DNA from: an uncultured Flavobacterium sp.
GTDB taxonomy: Bacteria; Bacteroidota; Bacteroidia; Flavobacteriales; Flavobacteriaceae
Length of the DNA: 20,788 nt
Assembly: GCF_946220915.1 (NCBI RefSeq)
Contig: NZ_CAMIHH010000059.1
Span: 1-20,788 of the forward strand
Direction of reading: 5' to 3'
This document shows positions 1-7,135 of the stretch, piece after piece; position 1 is the stretch's first letter, and each line of letters opens with the position of its first letter. The notes beneath the pieces were generated by a model that saw only the letters and a list, made by a program, of their open reading frames with translations, was not told where the DNA came from and did not search any database. Made by a program: the position numbers and the translations under genes.

Positions 1-1153
1 TTTCTATGTTTATACCGTGCTTTGTGATTTCGTTGTGCAAAATCGTTAATATATGCTTAAGGTAGTGCCTCAGGTTCAGGTCTTCCCTTACTATTTTAAT
101 TTCATTTTGTATTTCAACGAGTTCTTTAAGATGGCTTATGGTTATAGACAATCCATCTGAAATACCTTCAAGGTGTTCCAAAAGCTCTTCGCGCTCTGCA
201 CTATCAGCCATCTTAAAAATATCCAGCAGCATTTTTAGATTGCTTGCATGGGAACGGAGGTTGTGCGACACAATGTGCGCAAAATTGCTTAGCCTGTTAT
301 TCTGGCTCCCTATGATATCAATGGTATTGCCCAGTTCCATTTCCTTTTCCTTAAGCTGGGTAATATCCTTTAGTGTGCCAATGGCCCGTATTGGCGTAGC
401 ACCGCCTTCAAAAATTGCCCTGCCCCGGCTCAGCACCCAGCGGTACTTGCCCTGGTCTGTCATTATCCTGTATATGTGCTCAAAAGATCCCTGAGTTTCA
501 TTGCTCAGGTAAGTCCCCTTTAAATTCTCATACATTTTGAGGTCTTCGGGATGTATGCGCGACAGCCAAAACGTATTGGGGTAGTAGGCTTCCTTTTCCT
601 CTTTGCCCATGATCTTCATAAGCTGTGGTGAAAAATAAACCACATTGGTAACCATATCCCAGTCCCACAATCCTTCCGACGCCGCCCTGAGCGCATACTT
701 AAACCGTTGTTCGGAGTGTAATATCTTATTCTCCTGTTCTTTCTTAGCTGTTATATCGGTAACCCTCCCGTAAAAGCTTACAAGTCCGTTTTCAGATAGT
801 TCGGGCTTGGCGGCAATACGCATCCAGCGCAGGCCCTTTTCGGGCAGCTGCACCCTGAATTCGTGGTTCCATCTTTCCAGCGTGCGGCCTGACCTCCTGG
901 CTGTCTTTACAAACTTTTTGATATCGTCAGGATATAGGCGCTCTGTAAAAAACTTATGGGTATCGTGCTTAAATTCATCTACCGTCATTTCATACAGCTC
1001 ATTTACTGTTTCGCTGGCATACACTATGGCATAGTTATCACCCCCGGCCCATATCATTTTAAAAATAAGGTCGGGCACCTGGTCAAGCAGCTTTTTGTAA
1101 AATGCATCGAGCCGCTCGCCATCATGAATATCAGGCACATCAAAAAACTTCAT
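1..1153 (-). CDS. PAS domain sensor histidine kinase, 3' part outside window
   Basis: The reading frame is open from the ATG at 1153 to the window edge, giving the first 384 residues. There is no signal peptide or membrane segment, so a cytoplasmic sensor is expected. Residues about 15-125 form a first PAS domain closing with the usual 'GRVTDITAKK' end, and about 140-265 a second PAS/PAC domain ending 'AIGTLKDITQLKE'. A dimerisation/phosphotransfer helix follows with the H-box 'VSHNLRSHASNL', phospho-acceptor His297. The frame leaves the window about where the HATPase domain should begin, so the catalytic ATP-binding part is not visible. It would sense an unknown small ligand or redox cue through PAS and pass phosphate to a response regulator; no regulator gene lies nearby. 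The family is clear, the signal is unknown. Confidence 0.88.
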   Translation of the reverse strand, partial: MKFFDVPDIHDGERLDAFYKKLLDQVPDLIFKMIWAGGDNYAIVYASETVNELYEMTVDEFKHDTHKFFTERLYPDDIKKFVKTARRSGRTLERWNHEFRVQLPEKGLRWMRIAAKPELSENGLVSFYGRVTDITAKKEQENKILHSEQRFKYALRAASEGLWDWDMVTNVVYFSPQLMKIMGKEEKEAYYPNTFWLSRIHPEDLKMYENLKGTYLSNETQGSFEHIYRIMTDQGKYRWVLSRGRAIFEGGATPIRAIGTLKDITQLKEKEMELGNTIDIIGSQNNRLSNFAHIVSHNLRSHASNLKMLLDIFKMADSAEREELLEHLEGISDGLSITISHLKELVEIQNEIKIVREDLNLRHYLKHILTILHNEITKHGINIE

Positions 1154-1234
1154 ACTTAGTCCGTTATGGTGCAAAAATACGCTTAGTTTTAAATTTTAAA
1201 ATATTTTTGGGGAATATTTAATCATACCGCGCTT

Positions 1235-2140
1235 TTACTTTCGCGGGTGATATGCCGTTAAAACTTCACTTAAAAACTTTCGGTCCAAATGCATATAAAT
1301 TTCGGTGGTCGTAATGGACTCATGCCCCAGCATAAGCTGTATGGACCTGAGGTCGGCACCGTTTTCCAGCAGGTGCGTTGCAAACGAATGCCGGAAGGTA
1401 TGGGGGCTTATGGTTTTATTGAGCCCTGCTTTTTCGGCAAGGCGCTTTATGATGGTAAATATCATTGCGCGCGTAAGCCCTTTGCCGTGCCTGTTAAGAA
1501 AAAGCGTATCCTCATGCCCTTTTTTTATACCCAGCTTGTTTCGCGAAGCTTCCTTGTAGTATTCTATATATTTTCGGGTGGAATTGCCAATTGGTACAAA
1601 ACGCTCCTTGCCGCCCTTTCCTGTTATCTTTATAAAGCCTTCATCAAAAAATAAGTCGGAAATTTTCAGGTTCACCAATTCCGATACCCGCAGGCCACAG
1701 CTGTACAGTGTTTCAAGCATTGCCCTGTCGCGTTCGCCACGGCCGTCTTCCATGCTAAGGTCTATTGCTCCTATCAGCGTGTCAATCTCAACTGTCGAAA
1801 GCGTGTCGGGCAGCTTACGACCTGTTTTAGGCACTTCGATAAGCTCCATGGGGGTAACTTTGCGGTAGCCTTCAAAAACAAGGTAATTAAAAAAACTCTT
1901 AAGCCCCGATATGATGCGCGTTCGGCTGCGCGGGCTCAGCTCTGCCGAAATATGGTAAATAAACTGCTGTATTGCCTCGTCATCAATTGTCTCTGGAGAT
2001 GCCTCAATACCATTATGCTCCAGAAAGCTTACTAATCTTTGCAGGTCGAAAGCATAGCTGGCCACAGAATTAGGAGAGAGGCCCCTCTCGATTTTCAGGT
2101 ACGCTTTATAGTCTGATACATGTTTTACCCAGTATTTCAT
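1235..2140 (-). CDS. xerD: site-specific tyrosine recombinase XerD
   Basis: The product has 301 residues, the normal XerC/XerD length. With XerC, XerD resolves chromosome dimers at dif by strand exchange. Residues about 6-90 form the N-terminal SAM-like core-binding domain, and about 110-295 the catalytic domain. All catalytic residues are visible: Arg151 in 'CGLRVSEL', Lys175 in the 'GKGGKER' hairpin, His247 and Arg250 in 'HTFRHSFATHLL', His273 in 'LGHES', and the nucleophile Tyr282 in 'IYMHLD'. This complete set and the standard length favour housekeeping XerD over an integrase of a mobile element; no attachment site or cargo genes are seen. The start at 2140 fits the family N-terminus. It is transcribed divergently from the first beta-barrel gene. 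Confidence 0.93.
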   Translation of the reverse strand: MKYWVKHVSDYKAYLKIERGLSPNSVASYAFDLQRLVSFLEHNGIEASPETIDDEAIQQFIYHISAELSPRSRTRIISGLKSFFNYLVFEGYRKVTPMELIEVPKTGRKLPDTLSTVEIDTLIGAIDLSMEDGRGERDRAMLETLYSCGLRVSELVNLKISDLFFDEGFIKITGKGGKERFVPIGNSTRKYIEYYKEASRNKLGIKKGHEDTLFLNRHGKGLTRAMIFTIIKRLAEKAGLNKTISPHTFRHSFATHLLENGADLRSIQLMLGHESITTTEIYMHLDRKFLSEVLTAYHPRK

Positions 2141-2198
2141 AGGGGTTAAAAATATGTGAATTAAGAATCCTTTGGTAATACCCCCAATTTTAATGATA

Positions 2199-2206
2199 TA
2201 ATTTTG
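2199..2206 (+). promoter_or_regulatory. putative -7 promoter element of the 2230 gene
   Basis: TAATTTTG matches the Bacteroidota -7 consensus TAnnTTTG and lies 24 bases before the start codon. A TTTG at 2171-2174 could be the -33 element, though the 24-base spacing is slightly long. A reverse-strand TAGTTTTG at 2219-2212 overlaps this region and could serve xerD, but that is weaker. Confidence 0.45.
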
Positions 2207-2229
2207 ACCTACAAAACTAAAACTTATAA

Positions 2230-2847
2230 ATGATGAAACTATTTAAATTATTTTCGGTTAGTGCTTTACTACTTGGTGCTGCAGCAGTATCAAATGCACA
2301 GGAAGATGCCAGCAACGCAGATTCCATGGCGATAAGCTTTGGGGTAAAAGGTGGTGTTAACTTTGCCACCGTAACCGGCAACGATGTTGACTCGCCCGAT
2401 TCAAGGACAAGCTTTCACGTAGGTGTGGTGGCTGAATTTCCTTTAGCAGACATTTTCTCGATCCAGGCAGAAGCTTTGTACTCAGGACAAGGGTTTGACT
2501 TTGACTTTGAAGGGCCCGATGGTGACAAAGCAGAGTTTCAGCTTGACTACATTAATGTACCGGTACTTGCAAAAGTGTATGTTGTAAAAGGGCTTAGCAT
2601 TGAGGCCGGGCCACAGTTTAGCTTCCTGGTGAATGAGGAGGCAGACCTGAACCCAAATTCAGATGATGGTGACTTTGATCTTAATGAAGCCGAAACGTTT
2701 GAATTTGGTGTTGCAGCAGGACTTACATTCCAGACAGAGATGGGATTGTTTGCCACGGGAAGGTACAATGTAGGCCTTACCGAGATCTATAAAGATGTAG
2801 ATGCAAAAAACTCAGTATTCCAATTGGGCATAGGATATAAATTCTAA
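2230..2847 (+). CDS. outer-membrane beta-barrel (porin family) protein 1
   Basis: The product has 205 residues and starts with a signal peptide (about residues 1-24, 'LLLGAAAVSNAQ'). The mature part has the pattern of the Bacteroidota PorT/OMP_b-brl_2 family: 'FGVKGGVNFATV' near the N-terminus, a 'FSIQAEALYS' strand, 'YINVPVLAKVY', 'EAGPQFSFLV', and alternating polar/hydrophobic strands to a terminal Phe ('LGIGYKF'), the usual BAM recognition end. An acidic Asp-rich loop is present around residues 140-155. It should be an eight-strand-like barrel in the outer membrane; the ligand is unknown. ATG codons at 2230 and 2233 are adjacent and either may be used. A terminator follows at once. It is the first of six barrel genes in the window. 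Confidence 0.88.
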   Translation: MMKLFKLFSVSALLLGAAAVSNAQEDASNADSMAISFGVKGGVNFATVTGNDVDSPDSRTSFHVGVVAEFPLADIFSIQAEALYSGQGFDFDFEGPDGDKAEFQLDYINVPVLAKVYVVKGLSIEAGPQFSFLVNEEADLNPNSDDGDFDLNEAETFEFGVAAGLTFQTEMGLFATGRYNVGLTEIYKDVDAKNSVFQLGIGYKF

Positions 2848-2868
2848 CTATCCGCCTACTAATAAAAT

Positions 2869-2901
2869 GGAAGCCTTTCAGTTTTACTGAAGGGCTTTTT
2901 C
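2869..2901 (+). terminator. intrinsic terminator after beta-barrel gene 1
   Basis: An imperfect stem pairs AAGCCTTTCAG with CTGAAGGGCTT around a TTTTA loop and is followed by a T-rich run. It lies about 20 bases after the stop codon at 2847. Confidence 0.75.
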
Positions 2902-3115
2902 AATTACAGGAATTACATTTTCCCCTTAATATATCCGGCACAAGAGGTTTAGCACTGAGCACTGCCAGTAACATTAAGTAATTATACCCTTTAGCTCTAT
3001 GTAAGAATAAGAGTTTAGTGCCAATGGAGTTTAAACGGCTACGATAACAATGATAAAAATCATCCTAAAACAGTAGCTTAAAATAACTTTGCCAATACAA
3101 CAGAACGGTATAATA
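2902..3115. other. intergenic spacer with no recognisable gene
   Basis: This is the bulk of the 316-base gap between two convergent barrel genes. It lies between their two terminators. I see no sustained reading frame, promoter box or repeat in it. Confidence 0.6.
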
Positions 3116-3138
3116 CAAAAAGCCTCCTAATGGAGGCT
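3116..3138 (-). terminator. intrinsic terminator after beta-barrel gene 2
   Basis: Read on the minus strand, a perfect 7-bp stem AGCCTCC/GGAGGCT with a four-base loop is followed by five T residues. It lies 26 bases beyond the stop codon of the 3164-3700 gene. Confidence 0.85.
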
Positions 3139-3163
3139 CTCTATAAAATAAGCATACGACTGA

Positions 3164-3700
3164 TTAGAAACGGTAGCCTAATCCAAGCTGTATTGAATTG
3201 TTGTTTGTTTTAACAGCAGACTCTCCCCTGCTGATATCTTCAAAGCCAAGGTAATACCTTGCATCTACTACAAGCCCCATATTGAATTCGAACGACAATC
3301 CTGCAGCTCCACCATAATCAAGAGCCTTGGTAGCCTTGTTCAGGTATTTGTCTTCGGTATCAAGCTTGGCGCCAAGTACCGGGCCTACCTGTATGTTGAA
3401 GTTATTGCCAACATAAAATTTACCCATCACAGGCAATCTTAAATACGTGATCGATGCTTCATCTGCACCCTCTACAGAATATAATGCCTCTGCCTGCAAG
3501 TGGAAGATCCCTTTCATCGGGATGTCCAGCGAAACGCCTGCATAGAAACCGGTAGCCATGTCAGTATCTTCTACGTCACCACCGAAGTTTGACAGGTTTA
3601 CACCACCTTTTATCCCGAAAATAGGAAATTCATCCATTTGAGCCTGCGCTGTAAATCCAAAAGCCACAACGGCCAATGCCGAAAGTAATAGTTTTTTCAT
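3164..3700 (-). CDS. outer-membrane beta-barrel (porin family) protein 2
   Basis: The product has 178 residues, with a clear signal peptide 'MKKLLLSALAVVAFGFTAQAQ' and a mature barrel of the PorT/OMP_b-brl_2 type. The landmarks are 'FGIKGGVNLSNFGGD', 'FHLQAEALYSVEG', 'YLRLPVMGKFY', 'VGPVLGAKL' and the aromatic end 'LGLGYRF'. It is shorter than gene 1 because the extracellular loops are short. It is the most downstream of three minus-strand barrel genes. A terminator of the upstream gene at 3836-3856 separates it, so it probably has its own promoter in 3701-3830, although no exact TAnnTTTG box is present there. Role in the cell: an outer-membrane barrel of unknown ligand. Confidence 0.87.
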   Translation of the reverse strand: MKKLLLSALAVVAFGFTAQAQMDEFPIFGIKGGVNLSNFGGDVEDTDMATGFYAGVSLDIPMKGIFHLQAEALYSVEGADEASITYLRLPVMGKFYVGNNFNIQVGPVLGAKLDTEDKYLNKATKALDYGGAAGLSFEFNMGLVVDARYYLGFEDISRGESAVKTNNNSIQLGLGYRF

Positions 3701-3833
3701 GTGTTATTGATTTGGTGCGATAAAAATAGTAAATAATTCCTAATAAAAAACTTACGCGCAAAAGGTTTTCGCTTTTTATTAACATTGCCGTAGGGATGCA
3801 CCATATGGAGCCATGATGATTGTACTCCAAAAA

Positions 3834-3858
3834 AAAACCTCCCTTTGCGGGAGGTTTT
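3834..3858 (-). terminator. intrinsic terminator after beta-barrel gene 3
   Basis: On the minus strand the stem AACCTCCC/GGGAGGTT (arms 3849-3856 and 3836-3843) with a five-base loop is followed by a run of nine or more T residues. It starts about 18 bases beyond the stop of the 3875-4474 gene. Confidence 0.88.
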
Positions 3859-3874
3859 ACGGATTTTCATCCTG

Positions 3875-4474
3875 TTAGAATTTGTAGCCCACAGAGATCT
3901 GAAGGCCGTTATTTGTAACTTTTGGTGCTTCATAAGTAACACCGCCTATTTCAGTATCGCCAGCATCATTGATGTCCGACAGGCCCAGAACATACCTTGC
4001 CTGGAAGAAAACACCCATAGGAAGGTCGTAAGCAACACCGGCATTTAACCCGAAATCGATGCTTTTAATACCGTCCTTAATGTCCGTATCCTCTTGCTTA
4101 GCGCTCATTAAAAACCCAACATATGGGCCTGCTTCAAGGCTAAGGCCTTCCATTATGTAATACTTTGCAAGTACAGGAAGGGTAAGGTAGTCAAGTTTGT
4201 TATCTACTTCTTCAACTGTCAGGTCTTCAGTTATTGTATTTACCTTAGAGCCCATCATTGAATACAAAAGTTCCGGCTGGATCGAAAAATTTTCACTCAG
4301 TTTGAATTCAGCAACACCACCGATGTGAAGCCCCATCCTTGATCCTTCAGTTTCAGCGTCGCTTCCCTGGTTTGCAATGTTCAAACCGGCTTTAACACCA
4401 AATTTCATTTCCTGTGCCTGGGCAGCAGCGCCGAAAGCCATAACGGCCACAGCAGATAATAGAATTTTTTTCAT
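3875..4474 (-). CDS. outer-membrane beta-barrel (porin family) protein 3
   Basis: The product has 199 residues. The signal peptide 'MKKILLSAVAVMAFGAAAQAQ' closely resembles that of barrel gene 2. The barrel pattern is the same: 'FGVKAGLNIANQG', 'FSIQPELLYSMMG', 'YLTLPVLAKYY', 'EAGPYVGFLM', 'FFQARYVLGLSDI' and the terminal 'VGYKF'. Several acidic loop segments (for example around residues 75-95) would face outward. It is downstream of the 4578-5183 gene on the same strand with a 103-base gap that carries its own -7 box, and it ends at a strong terminator, so it can be an independent transcript. The function beyond being an outer-membrane barrel cannot be told from the sequence. Confidence 0.87.
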   Translation of the reverse strand: MKKILLSAVAVMAFGAAAQAQEMKFGVKAGLNIANQGSDAETEGSRMGLHIGGVAEFKLSENFSIQPELLYSMMGSKVNTITEDLTVEEVDNKLDYLTLPVLAKYYIMEGLSLEAGPYVGFLMSAKQEDTDIKDGIKSIDFGLNAGVAYDLPMGVFFQARYVLGLSDINDAGDTEIGGVTYEAPKVTNNGLQISVGYKF

Positions 4475-4504
4475 TTTGTGTTATTTTTTATTGTTACTTG
4501 TAAA

Positions 4505-4512
4505 CAAATGTA
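4505..4512 (-). promoter_or_regulatory. putative -7 promoter element of beta-barrel gene 3
   Basis: Read on the minus strand this is TACATTTG, an exact match to TAnnTTTG, 30 bases before the start codon at 4474. No TTG is present at the usual -33 spacing, so the element is only partly canonical. Confidence 0.5.
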
Positions 4513-4577
4513 TAAAATTAATTAATAAGAAAAATACCTGAAATATTGTATTTTTAGGTTATCGCATTAACAAATCT

Positions 4578-5183
4578 TTAAAATTTATAGATAATTCCAA
4601 AAGTTACGGCAGTCAGGTCGAGGTTCAGGTTAAATGTATCTGTAGATTCTGCACCATCTGCATCCGGTTTTGAAGTACCATAGCCAAGCAGGCCAAAAGT
4701 GGTTTCCAGCGCAAAGTGATCTGACACAAAATAGCTGATGCCCGGCGCGAGGCCAGCTTCAAAGCCATTCCTCTTATACTCCTCACCGGATGAAGGTTCT
4801 GTTTTTGAAGTCACATAATTGGCATGGAGCTGCCCGAAAAATGAGAACGTTTTTCCCGGTGTGCAATAATACCTTGCAAATGCCCCGGCAATGAACGAAC
4901 TGGTTTTGCTTTCAGACCAATCCAGGCCATTAAAATAATCCTCCGCCACCGAGCTGTAACCCAGCTGTGCGCCAATGGCAATCTTTTCGCTTACAAAATA
5001 TCCAACGCGCGGCACCACCCCAAATCGTGTAGCCTTTGCCTCACCTGTTTTTTGGGAACTGTACCCCAAGGATCCCGATACAAATACATCGCCTTTTGAA
5101 AATCCGGAAGCTGTGGTTTCTTCCTGCGCTTGCCCAATTCCGAAAGCAGCAATTGCTGCCAGAGAGAATAAAATTTTTTTCAT
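4578..5183 (-). CDS. outer-membrane beta-barrel protein 4 (different barrel subtype)
   Basis: The product has 201 residues with the signal peptide 'MKKILFSLAAIAAFGIGQAQ'. It lacks the 'GIKGGVNF' and 'AGPQFSFL' landmarks of its neighbours. It instead opens with 'GDVFVSGSLGYSSQKTG', and shows 'RVGYFVSEKIAIGAQLGYSS' and 'APGISYFVSDHFALETTFGLLGYG', a pattern typical of OmpA-like/OMP_b-brl barrels. It ends 'VTFGIIYKF' with the terminal Phe expected for outer-membrane insertion. No terminator is visible between it and the next minus-strand barrel gene, so partial read-through is possible. It is divergent from the 5407 gene across a 223-base gap. It was probably recruited next to the paralog group rather than copied from it. 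Confidence 0.85.
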   Translation of the reverse strand: MKKILFSLAAIAAFGIGQAQEETTASGFSKGDVFVSGSLGYSSQKTGEAKATRFGVVPRVGYFVSEKIAIGAQLGYSSVAEDYFNGLDWSESKTSSFIAGAFARYYCTPGKTFSFFGQLHANYVTSKTEPSSGEEYKRNGFEAGLAPGISYFVSDHFALETTFGLLGYGTSKPDADGAESTDTFNLNLDLTAVTFGIIYKF

Positions 5184-5370
5184 AGTTAAAAATTATGGTT
5201 ATTAACATGTATTCTTACAAATGGCATGCCAAAAACATAAATCATTTCCTACCTATGGGATTTACTGATATGCATTAAATTAACCATATAAAAATTCCGG
5301 GCAATCAATTCCTGTTTTCCAAAAAGCCAAAATCGGGTTAAAGTATCACTTTAACTTTAAGTTTTTATCT

Positions 5371-5378
5371 TACATTTG
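5371..5378 (+). promoter_or_regulatory. putative -7 promoter element of the 5407-6499 operon
   Basis: TACATTTG is an exact TAnnTTTG match, 28 bases before the start at 5407. The expected -33 TTG is not present; TTTAA lies at about that place. It is the same octamer found before beta-barrel gene 3 on the other strand. Confidence 0.5.
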
Positions 5379-5406
5379 TCCTAACCAGTATTACAAATTA
5401 CAAAAA

Positions 5407-5931
5407 ATGAAACGACTAATTGTATTGGCAGCAGCGCTGCTGATGTGCCCGCTTGTGCAGGCGCAAACGTATGGAATTAAAGGAGGCGTAAACTTTGCAA
5501 ACCTCAGGGGGGACGATGCCGACCGGTTTGATGGCATTACTAACTTTCATGTGGGGGCGCTCATGGAGTTTTACATCTTCGACCGCGTAACCCTGCAGCC
5601 CGAACTGTTATACTCTGCACAGGGCGCTGAGATAAAGGATGAAAAGTATAAGCTGAACTATGTAACGCTCCCGGTAATGCTGGAGTTTGACATTGACGGC
5701 TCGCTGAGTGTACACGCCGGGCCACAGTTTTCACTTGTTGCCAGCGAATCATCCGATGTCCTGCCGGAAGATGCCGAGAACTACGATTTTGGCATTGCTG
5801 CAGGGCTTGAATATGGAATTACAGACGGACTATTTATACAGGGCCGCTATGTATGGGGCCAAAAGCAGGTTTTTGAAGATGATGACATTATGAACTCTGT
5901 AATACAGCTTTCGTTAGGTTTTTATTTTTAA
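5407..5931 (+). CDS. outer-membrane beta-barrel (porin family) protein 5
   Basis: The product has 174 residues, the shortest of the six barrels. The signal peptide is 'MKRLIVLAAALLMCPLVQAQ' and cleavage leaves a mature start at 'TYGIKGGVNFANLRGDD'. Further landmarks of the PorT/OMP_b-brl_2 type are 'VTLQPELLYSAQG', 'YVTLPVMLEFD', 'HAGPQFSLVA', 'FIQGRYVWGQ' and the end 'LSLGFYF'. The DNA word GCCGGGCCACAGTTT encoding the AGPQF motif (5716-5730) is identical to that in beta-barrel gene 1 (2605-2619), in keeping with shared ancestry. The next barrel gene starts 19 bases after its stop, with no terminator between them, so the two form an operon. Confidence 0.87.
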   Translation: MKRLIVLAAALLMCPLVQAQTYGIKGGVNFANLRGDDADRFDGITNFHVGALMEFYIFDRVTLQPELLYSAQGAEIKDEKYKLNYVTLPVMLEFDIDGSLSVHAGPQFSLVASESSDVLPEDAENYDFGIAAGLEYGITDGLFIQGRYVWGQKQVFEDDDIMNSVIQLSLGFYF

Positions 5932-5950
5932 TCCACTAAACTAGTATAAC

Positions 5951-6499
5951 ATGAAAAAACTTCTTTTTGCACTTACCGCTCTTGCAGGCAGCTTTGCCAT
6001 GCAGGCACAGGGACTTGACTTTGGTATTAAGGCAGGTGCCAATTTCTCCAACTTTAACGGTGATATCAATGCCGACGGAATTACAAGCTTCCATGCCGGG
6101 GCTGCCGTAGAGCTTAACCTTGTGCCTACATTCTCCATCCAGGCAGAAGGGCTGTTCTCTTCTCAGGGTGCAACTTACAAAGATACCGCCCTGGATATTA
6201 CAAGGGATATCGACCTAAGTTACATCTCGGTACCTGTAATGGCAAAATTTTACATCCTTCCGGAAAAACTAAGCCTTATGGCAGGGCCGCAGTTCTCTTT
6301 CCTTGTAGATGAGGCTGAAGAAGCATTTGATACCAAAAGCTTTGACCTCGCGGCAAGTGGTGGCATAGAATTGAAAGTGATCGCAGGGCTGTTTGCGCAG
6401 GCACGCTACAATATAGGGCTTACCGATGTATCCGGAGATGAAGTTTCCGGCGACGTGAAGAACGCTGTATTCCAGCTTTCTGTAGGATACTATTTCTAA
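5951..6499 (+). CDS. outer-membrane beta-barrel (porin family) protein 6
   Basis: The product has 182 residues with signal peptide 'MKKLLFALTALAGSFAMQAQ'. Family landmarks follow in order: 'FGIKAGANFSNFNGD', 'FSIQAEGLFSSQG', 'YISVPVMAKFY', 'MAGPQFSFLVDEA', 'FAQARYNIGLTDV' and the terminal 'LSVGYYF'. The 'GLTDVSGDE' region resembles 'GLTEIYKDV' of beta-barrel gene 1, so these two may be closer to each other than to gene 5 beside it. It is the second gene of an operon with the 5407 gene and is closed by a terminator. Location: outer membrane; ligand unknown. Confidence 0.88.
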   Translation: MKKLLFALTALAGSFAMQAQGLDFGIKAGANFSNFNGDINADGITSFHAGAAVELNLVPTFSIQAEGLFSSQGATYKDTALDITRDIDLSYISVPVMAKFYILPEKLSLMAGPQFSFLVDEAEEAFDTKSFDLAASGGIELKVIAGLFAQARYNIGLTDVSGDEVSGDVKNAVFQLSVGYYF

Positions 6500-6520
6500 A
6501 AAATATAAAAAAATGAAAGG

Positions 6521-6555
6521 CCGGCTTCGTCTCAGGATGGAGCCGGTTTTTTTTT
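6521..6555 (+). terminator. intrinsic terminator closing the beta-barrel cluster
   Basis: The stem CCGGCT/AGCCGG (6521-6526 and 6541-6546) has a 14-base loop and is followed by nine T residues at 6547-6555. It lies 22 bases past the stop of the last barrel gene and separates the cluster from aroQ. Confidence 0.85.
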
Positions 6556-6715
6556 ATAGCACAGATTATTTAAGATGGCTATCGGTTTTTTTAATCCGTA
6601 GCTATTGATCGATCAGCTAAAATCCGTGCCCTATTTTTCAAAATGTTAAATTTACTATTAAACTAAATACGCGCTTTGCAGTAATAACTTACTTTTACTG
6701 TAGAAACCATAACCA

Positions 6716-7132
6716 ATGAACGTACACATAATCAACGGCCCTAACCTGAACCTGCTGGGTACACGTGAACCCGAAATTTACGGTGGCCGCACTTTTGAAG
6801 ACTACCTTGCCGGACTGCAAAATAAATATCCCGGCATCAGGCTCTCTCATTTCCAGAGCAACATTGAAGGCGAGATCATAACCGACATACAAAAAAGGGG
6901 CTTCGATCACGATGGCATCATCCTGAACGCGGGCGCTTACACCCATACCTCGATTGGCATTGCCGATGCTGTAAAAGCCATTAGCGCGCCTGTTATCGAA
7001 GTGCACATATCCAACACTTTTTCCCGCGAAACCTTCAGGCACCAATCGTTCCTGTCGCCGGTGGCCTCGGGTGTCATCATTGGCTTTGGGCTTAAGGGCT
7101 ACGAACTCGCACTGCAATCACTCATCCCATAG
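6716..7132 (+). CDS. aroQ: type II 3-dehydroquinate dehydratase
   Basis: The product has 138 residues, usual for the small dodecameric type II enzyme. It converts 3-dehydroquinate to 3-dehydroshikimate in the shikimate pathway in the cytoplasm. The N-terminus 'IINGPNLNLLGTREPEIYG' is diagnostic, with Arg17 and the catalytic Tyr22 in the flexible lid. 'NAGAYTHTS' (from Asn71), 'EVHISN' with His97, and 'FRHQS' with Arg108 complete the active site. The start at 6716 gives the standard N-terminus. The stop codon at 7130-7132 is followed after three bases by the ATG of the DUF5686 gene, so the two are co-transcribed. No exact promoter box was found; TACTTTTA near 6692 is only similar. Confidence 0.96.
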   Translation: MNVHIINGPNLNLLGTREPEIYGGRTFEDYLAGLQNKYPGIRLSHFQSNIEGEIITDIQKRGFDHDGIILNAGAYTHTSIGIADAVKAISAPVIEVHISNTFSRETFRHQSFLSPVASGVIIGFGLKGYELALQSLIP

Positions 7133-7135
7133 TAC

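Noticed and set aside
138..1159. Plus-strand open frames opposite the histidine kinase
   Set aside because: They are antisense shadows of a continuous PAS-kinase frame and have no domain-like content.
1235..2140. Reading the tyrosine recombinase as an integrase of a mobile element or integron
   Set aside because: Standard XerD length and motifs, housekeeping genes around it, and no attachment-site repeats, excision module or cargo.
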